From contig NC_067285.1 in the NCBI RefSeq assembly GCF_020740795.1, forward strand, positions 98,849,152 through 98,913,151: a DNA stretch of 64,000 nt. The letters are read 5' to 3'. Origin of the DNA: Apus apus. Its lineage: Eukaryota; Chordata; Aves; Apodiformes; Apodidae. Positions 58,201 through 64,000 of this stretch are shown here, piece by piece. Numbering within the stretch: the first letter of the stretch is position 1; the number at the start of each line of letters is the position of its first letter. A program made the position numbers and the translations under genes. Below the pieces are notes generated by a model, which ran no database searches, had not been told where the DNA came from, and saw nothing but the letters and a program-made list of their open reading frames with translations.

Positions 58201-60839
58201 GTCAAAACCAAGAAACAAGTAAATACAAAAAGTTTAAGCAAAGCAAGAAGGATAAAATGACAGTAGTGTCCTTTTTGATATACTTCTCAGAGGTATATCA
58301 ATATTCATCATACTTTGAAATGTGAAAGTGGAAAATAGAAAAGAATCCAAAACAGTAATTCAAATGGAAAATACTGTGCTATTTTAAAAAATACTCTGTT
58401 AGTTTCAGTTTTCCAGCTGGATTTGCTTTTAAATAATGCTTTCTGTTTCGGTCTTCTTTATTATTTTTTAATCACATACTTTTCTCAATGTACTTGATTG
58501 CATTTATGGTGGATATAAATGATAAAAATTACAGGAGCTAGAATTTATGTAAAATAATCTGAAAATCACCTGGGAACAAAACAGTACTAGAAGTAGACCT
58601 GCAAAAGCCTACATTTTAAAGTTCATAGGGTTTTCTCCCACTCATAAAAACAGAACAAAGAGTAGGATCAGGAGCCAGATTTATCCTCAGTTTAGCAGTA
58701 TTTAAATCTGAGGGCTGCAAGACAGAGAGCTCTCTATTTCTTCAGCTATTTCAGTCGATCACAGTGATAGAACTAGGTGTTAGCCACAGGATCAGAATTT
58801 TTCCTAACCCAAACAAATCCAAGGCCATGGCAGATGAGAGAAGCCCAGATACCTTTTGTTGTGTGTGAGAGTAGTATGAGGAGAGCAGCTACAGAAGCTG
58901 CAGTTTCAAGGGGACAAGAGCAGTGTGTTGTAATCTGTTTTAGAAGTGAGGAAGGAATGGATTACTGCAGTCAGAACTACAGCTGAAAGGAGAGGTCTTG
59001 ACCTTGCAAAGCAAGCTTTGGAGGAAAAAAGTTCACTCATCTTCAGGTACGTGTAGACAGCTGTATGTCTGACTACACCTCCATCATGTGATTCTATTTA
59101 AACTAAACACAGAAGTATCTCCTAATTTGAAATTGGAGGCAACTTTGTGGTTTCTTCATAATGTTTACTGCAGGCGAAAGTATTACTGATGAATCATATT
59201 AGCAGGTAAGCAGAAACCTAGCTCTCATTCAAGGTTTGATTGTGACTGTGTAACTAGGCACAGGTGCTTTGTTTTAAATCTGTGGAAAGCATATATATCA
59301 GTGTGCTGGTAGCAGTTTATTCTCAAACCTTTCTAGTGGATTTGCAGGCATAGTTTAGTCAAAAGGGGTAGTGTCAGTGCAGTTCACAGTATCCAGCCAG
59401 AGGCAGATGGTAAGGTATTCTGAAGGTCTAAAAATTTCTGACAATTCCTCTTTTCTCTGCACAAAGTTCAGGACAGTGTCAATGCTAAAAGAAGTTGGGA
59501 TGGTCTAATTATCTTAAGAGATCTTGGTACTCTGCTTTTCTATAAGGAAATGTTGAACATTTGGATTTTCCCAGGAATGAGGCATGAGTGTCCACCTTGA
59601 AAGTCCCTGTTCGAAGCTGGGCAGAATCAACCCATCAAGCCTAGAGATCTGGTTGGAGTGGAGCTGGAAAGGGGGTGCTACTGAAGGACTTCTCCCTTGA
59701 AGCTTTTAATGTGCACCATTGCTGATGAGTTTGAGTGAAGAACCAATCTTTGAGTGATATTAGGGAAAGTGCAAGGATTAGGTTTGAGAGAGAAAGTGTA
59801 TGATGCTGATTCTGGTCAGACTGGAAATGGGCTGATGAGGATCAAGTGTAAAAAGTGTGCAGGAACAGGGTTTTAATGTATTTACTATCATCAGAATCTA
59901 CAAAGGGGCTTTTCTAGTTTGAGATTCCTGGTTTTGTGATCAGTACCATACTCTTTTGACTTGTGTATTATATAATAAATGGCAGGGCCTTGGATATTTT
60001 ACACTCTTATATTGCATTCAAACATTTTATTGGATTATTAATATTTAACTTTTTTTAATATATGAAGTGCTTTTGATTTTTTTCTGAGATTTGGCTTAAG
60101 CGCAGACTGCATTGGGTATAAATTGATATGACCCTGGAAACACAGGCAGCATCAGGGAAGGCAATATAATTTTGGAAGTTCTGTTAGTTATTAAATAGGT
60201 TTAAGCATTTCTTTCCCTTGATCTGTTAACTCATTTCTGCCCAAATTTAATTCCCTCAGTTGTGCTTATATGACTAGTTTTAGGCCTACTTGTTGAAACA
60301 GATCTCCAAGCATCCTGTTGGATTGATGTGGTTCTCAGTGTAGACCCACAAAATGTTGAGGTGGTCATGGAAGTTAAAGTTAGAGCTGACAACCTTAGTA
60401 GAGTTTTGCTGCATAGAAATATGGTTTTAATATTCTGGATTTAAGTAGCATATGATCCTTTTTCTGGGCTTTTTGTTCACAATTCTGCATGCCCACCCTC
60501 TGCCACATCACTGCAGCTGCCAATGCAGCTGGTCATGGTGTGAACCAAATCTAGTGGCTTATTCTGTAAAAAAATTCTGGGTAGCAAGCCCTGTATTAAA
60601 CACTAGATCTAGCAATGATTACACCACCAAAACCAAAGCATACTTTTTTTTCTGATATCTGTGCTGCTGCTATGTCCCCAAGAAAATATTTTTAAGAAAA
60701 ACTCCTGGATATAGAGTTTTGTCTGTAGCTGACTATATGTTCTCTAGAACTTAATGAAATTTAATTTTTTTTAATGTTTGTATCTAGGTGCCGTTAGCAA
60801 ACTGGAATTTACGCCAAAGAGGAAAACTGATAAAAGAGC

Positions 60840-60965
60840 CTGAATTATGAGTAATGAAATATAATCCTGAGCATGATGTTTCTTTTTAGTCAGCAAACAA
60901 TAAAGGCTTTCTGCTTGCAAAGCCACGTATTGCGCCAAAAGAGCAATAAAACGAGAAGCAATAGA
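60840..60965. promoter_or_regulatory. Candidate regulatory element with CDX/HOX13, SOX and E2F-like sites
   Basis: The stretch contains AACAATAAAG (60896-60905, SOX/CDX-like), GCGCCAAA (60932-60939, a perfect E2F core) and GCAATAAAAC (60943-60952, CDX/posterior-HOX type). It is free of recognised repeats and lies just before a hairpin and a retroviral remnant. Function is inferred only. Confidence 0.25.
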
Positions 60966-61007
60966 AGACTTTTCAGCTTTGTCAGTTTTAACAGGCCTAC
61001 AGTACCC

Positions 61008-61076
61008 ATCACCAAGTTCAGTATCAGTTGAGTGTATTTTCAGTACATTACACTCAATTTTGTTAAACTTGGTGAT
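61008..61076 (+). repeat. 69-nt imperfect inverted repeat (hairpin)
   Basis: The left arm 61008-61036 begins ATCACCAAGTT and ends TTGAGTGTA. The right arm 61049-61076 begins TACACTCAA and ends AACTTGGTGAT. This gives 11-bp and 9-bp perfect stem segments flanking an internal mismatch of about 8 nt, with a 12-nt loop. The shape suits either a small foldback transposon remnant or a precursor-microRNA-like hairpin. Confidence 0.7.
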
Positions 61077-61109
61077 AAGAACATGTCACTGTTTGACTCA
61101 GAATTGACA

Positions 61110-61545
61110 ACAACGCTCTCGATCCGTTTGACCTTGCTTCCTTTTACAGCAAAACCAGCATTCAGAAGAATTTGGATGATCTTTTTACCTTTCTTGAAGA
61201 CTTCTTCTGGTGTGTCACCTCACACAATGATGTCATCGATGTACTGCAGGTGTTCTGGAGCTCCACCCTTCTCCAGTGCAACGTTGATCAGTTCATGGCA
61301 AATGGTTGAGCAGTGTTTCCACCTCTGAGGCAGTTGATTCCAGGTGTACTGGACTCCCCTCCAGGTGAAAGCAAACTGTGGCCTGCGCTCTGGTGCTAGA
61401 GGAATAGCGAGAAAGGCATGAGCAATGTCAATAGTGGCATACCTGTTTGAGAAGGGCCTGATTTTTTTATCTGCTTGAGAGGTACCTGCTTCGTCAACTG
61501 ATTTAGAATCATCTGCTTCCTCAATTTCTGTCAAATTAGCGGTTT
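61110..61545 (-). mobile_element. Endogenous retrovirus pol remnant (reverse transcriptase palm)
   Basis: A minus-strand frame (61534-61220) encodes retroviral reverse-transcriptase blocks: a first-Asp strand (TIDIAHAF), APE, a LPQ.W region and the YIDD catalytic motif. An in-frame TGA directly follows the YIDDIIV block. Similarity resumes in the same frame to about 61130 (KGKKIIQILLNAGF) and then fades. No gag, protease, integrase, env or LTR was recognised around it. It is a short, inactivated fragment. The spacing and LPQ/YIDD style suggest a class I/epsilon-like or related avian ERV, but I cannot assign a family. Confidence 0.85.
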
Positions 61546-62440
61546 CTTATTGAACTATGTACATTTCATTTAATGAAACATTAAGAGAGTCTCTCTTTCT
61601 CCCTACCCTAGTGCATGTGCACTAGGTTTTTTCAGCATTTCAGCATTTCAGATCACAACTGCAAAATAGCAGAGGCATTCCATTTTATAACCTCTGGATA
61701 TTTGGGATATTTGCAATGATTCCATAGGAGTTGTACAGCAATAAGCTAAACATCAATTTAATACCTACAATAGTTATGCTGCATTCTGAAGCTATGTCTA
61801 ATGGTTTTTCTATTGTAATTAGAGCTAACAAGTGTTTGATCACCTCACTTCAGATATAATCTACAGTAATTAGCGGATACATAAATTATGTTGTGAATAG
61901 ATATAGACCTTTCTTTCACTATTTATAAAGAAAGATACCACATGAAGAAGGCTGCAATCTTAATACAAGTTCAAATTAAGTTCACTTCATTTTGAGGAGA
62001 TGTTACAATATACAGCTGATTATTTTGATGTCAAACATGTCCTGCAGAACTTTCTGCAAGGTCACAGCCAGCACACATGGGGGATGGGAACAGAACTGAA
62101 GACCTGCCAATTTAAGGCAATAGTTTTCATTGGTTTTGCTTTTTGTGGATCCCTAAAAGTATTCCAGCAGTGATTCTGACTCTTAATTTCACAGTGGCCA
62201 AATAATGGCTATATTTCACTTCCCAGGGATCCCTTAGCAATACTACACAAGACTCAGGACCAGTGTGAAAACTGCATATCAAAGACCAGTCACACACACA
62301 GTAGCTTTCTGGAGTTCAGGAATCTATGCTGCTTCTCCATTTAAAAGTCTTGCCAGTAGATTGAGTCAACAAAAACTTCCATTCCTCTTCAAACTTATCT
62401 ACATTCTGGACAAGTCAGATCAAGACCTGCCGTAGATTCT
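61546..62440. other. Intergenic DNA, nothing recognised
   Basis: This is AT-rich sequence with a short 'catttcag' duplication near 61633-61650. No exon or mobile element is identified; further decayed ERV sequence cannot be excluded. Confidence 0.5.
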
Positions 62441-62524
62441 GTGGTGGTCCTGCTCTGACAGGGGAGTTGGACTTGATGATCTCCAGAGGTCCCTTCCAAC
62501 CCCTACCATTCTGTGATTCTGTGA
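62441..62524 (+). mobile_element. CR1 LINE 3' end
   Basis: The CR1 3' UTR (ggagttggacttgatgatct, then ccagaggtcccttccaaccc) ends in ATTCTGTGATTCTGTGA, the diagnostic 8-mer tail. It is about 85 bp and strongly 5' truncated. Confidence 0.93.
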
Positions 62525-64000
62525 AGGTAACTGACTAGTCTATTCAGTGATCTTGCTGGCAGTGAGGAAAAGACTGAGCTGGTGAAACATGTGACCTTTT
62601 CATTTCTCTGATATTGGTGCAGTGCCACTTGTTTTGAGGCTTTTTCCAGGGCTGTTTGACTGGGGTGATCAATTGGACTCTGTTGGAATTTTTTCCTGTT
62701 TCTTTGAGGGGACCTCGTGGTCAGTTGTGCTACACGTGGGAGCACAAGTGGAGTCTAATAAGGAGAAGTAACACAGCTGGGTTTATTTGTGGGTGTAATA
62801 AGCCACCCATTTCTGACATTACCAGCCACTGTACTGTATATTTTGTTAACAATCAATCAATAATAATCAATCAAAGCTGCAGCTATCATCTTTTGGTGGG
62901 ACAAAATTCTTAAACCTCCTCTGTAGTCAGCCCCCACTACTCCTCATCTCAGAAATTCAAAGAGCAAGTAGTTTTATTTTGTATTTCTAAACACTTTTTC
63001 TAGTGCACCTGTCTTGAAAACTCCCAGGAACACATATAGCTTTTCTGCTTCTGTGGTTAATGATCTCTTTGCTGCTGGTCATGGATGTCTCTCCTTGCAC
63101 TCAAGTTCTTTTTCAGTTACTCTAGCCATATGCAATTTTAACTGTTTAGGGTAAGTGTCCTTGTAAAAATCAGCACGATTTCTCCAGTTTGGACAATCAA
63201 GCCTGATTCTCTGCTGTGTGGAGACTTGGAATCCCTTTCTTTGATGAGAAATTAATACAAAGTGAAAATAAGGGAGATGATGCAGACTTCACTGTCCCCT
63301 TGTTCCCGTGATGATACTAAAAAAATAATAATTTTATTCCACCATAAGTATAATCTGAGATACATTGCAGAAAGAACTGATGTCTCAGCTTTTGAACTGT
63401 ACATTTGTCTTTTGATCTAGAGTGTACATCTTATGCTAATCTCTTCTACTATGGAGTTTGTCCAGGTTTTTTTTTTCCTTAAACTTTTTTCTGTTTTCAC
63501 TTATCTCTTCCTCTGGGAACTCTCCTAACTTTACTCCTGGGCATCTTTGTAACTTTTTCTGAATCTTAAAACCCAGTGAAAAGCTGGGAGAAGTCATTCT
63601 CAGGAAGAAAGTGGCATCCTTTGCCTCTGAAGCAAAGACTGTTTCTATAACCCTGATGGGCCTTCCTGCAGATTGCTGGGCTTCTGTGTTATTACCACTT
63701 CAGAAGAGATTACTATGTAGACAGTATGTTACAAAATAAAGGTGACTTACAGCTAGCTGTCTGTTTAGGGAACATGCACACCTGCATAGCTCTTCCCTAG
63801 TCATATAATACAGAATGTATGACCGAAACTGGACAAGGCCTGTAAGAACACTATAGTCTTTTCAGCATTGCCCTATATCCACAAGTCATTGATCCAGGTA
63901 ATTAACGGTAACCAAATAGTTTTTTATTCCTGACTAGTATGTCCAGAAAGAGAGTGTTCTGCTCTGGTGCAGGTTAAGTGGAATAACTTATTCTAATATA
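62525..64000. other. Intergenic DNA to the right edge
   Basis: No gene is recognised. A small (AATC)n-like patch lies at about 62850-62873. A minus-strand 80-codon frame (62745-62503) overlaps the CR1 end and shows no family signature. Confidence 0.5.

Larger units (their letters stand above)
48601..60839. other. AT-rich intergenic desert with microsatellites
   Basis: No host exon or long transposon is recognised. Small features are a perfect 21-bp tandem duplication (48968-49009), a (TTTTG)n tract (54128-54151), a 22-bp-period repeat of 'agaagacagggat' (about 54726-54760) and (GT)8 (55265-55280). Open frames are short and match nothing. Confidence 0.5.

Noticed and set aside
61032-61328. 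98-codon plus-strand frame
   Set aside because: It is the antisense shadow of the minus-strand ERV pol fragment.

Overview
The window is vertebrate nuclear DNA, almost certainly from a bird. It has split genes with GT-AG introns, an AT-rich background, two sharp CpG islands, and at least ten CR1 LINE pieces, several ending in the ATTCTRTG-type 8-mer repeat typical of avian CR1. Three host genes can be rebuilt exon by exon. In order they are LAP3 (minus strand, first five coding exons only), CLRN2 (minus, complete, 3 exons, 232 aa) and QDPR (plus, complete, 7 exons, 238 aa). This is the conserved LAP3-CLRN2-QDPR block of tetrapods, known from human 4p15 and drawn here in flipped orientation. 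No bacterial, plasmid, CRISPR or tRNA/rRNA feature is seen. The sequence does not fix the species.

Layout. 1-5774: 5' part of LAP3, with its promoter CpG island at about 5390-5990; its catalytic half lies off the left edge. 5775-7042: short LAP3-CLRN2 interval holding a CR1 fragment. 7043-10965: CLRN2. 10966-12197: head-to-head CLRN2/QDPR interval, running into the QDPR CpG island (about 11560-12700). 12198-22564: QDPR and its 3' UTR. 22565-64000: about 41 kb of intergenic DNA with no recognisable host exon. By known synteny LDB2 should lie further right.

The desert holds a 2.5 kb CR1 that keeps ORF1 and the endonuclease but has lost its reverse transcriptase (about 28955-31507), a 1.25 kb CR1 reverse-transcriptase/3' piece (35284-36532), a minus-strand endogenous-retrovirus pol remnant with an in-frame stop (about 61110-61545), short CR1 ends and microsatellites. 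Against that background a consensus-perfect CTCF core (25198-25211) and three motif-dense, CR1-free stretches (about 32640-32980, 48360-48600, 60840-60965) are the best candidates for regulatory DNA. A 69-nt imperfect hairpin (61008-61076) sits beside the retroviral remnant.

The three genes do not form a pathway. LAP3 is a leucine aminopeptidase that trims peptides, CLRN2 is a four-pass membrane protein of hair-cell stereocilia, and QDPR recycles quinonoid dihydrobiopterin to BH4 for aromatic amino-acid hydroxylases. Their adjacency is conserved synteny. I found no new multi-gene system. The points worth a second look are regulatory candidates, transposon rearrangements and one CLRN2 cysteine change. 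Similarity statements rest on recognition of the families, not on a database search.
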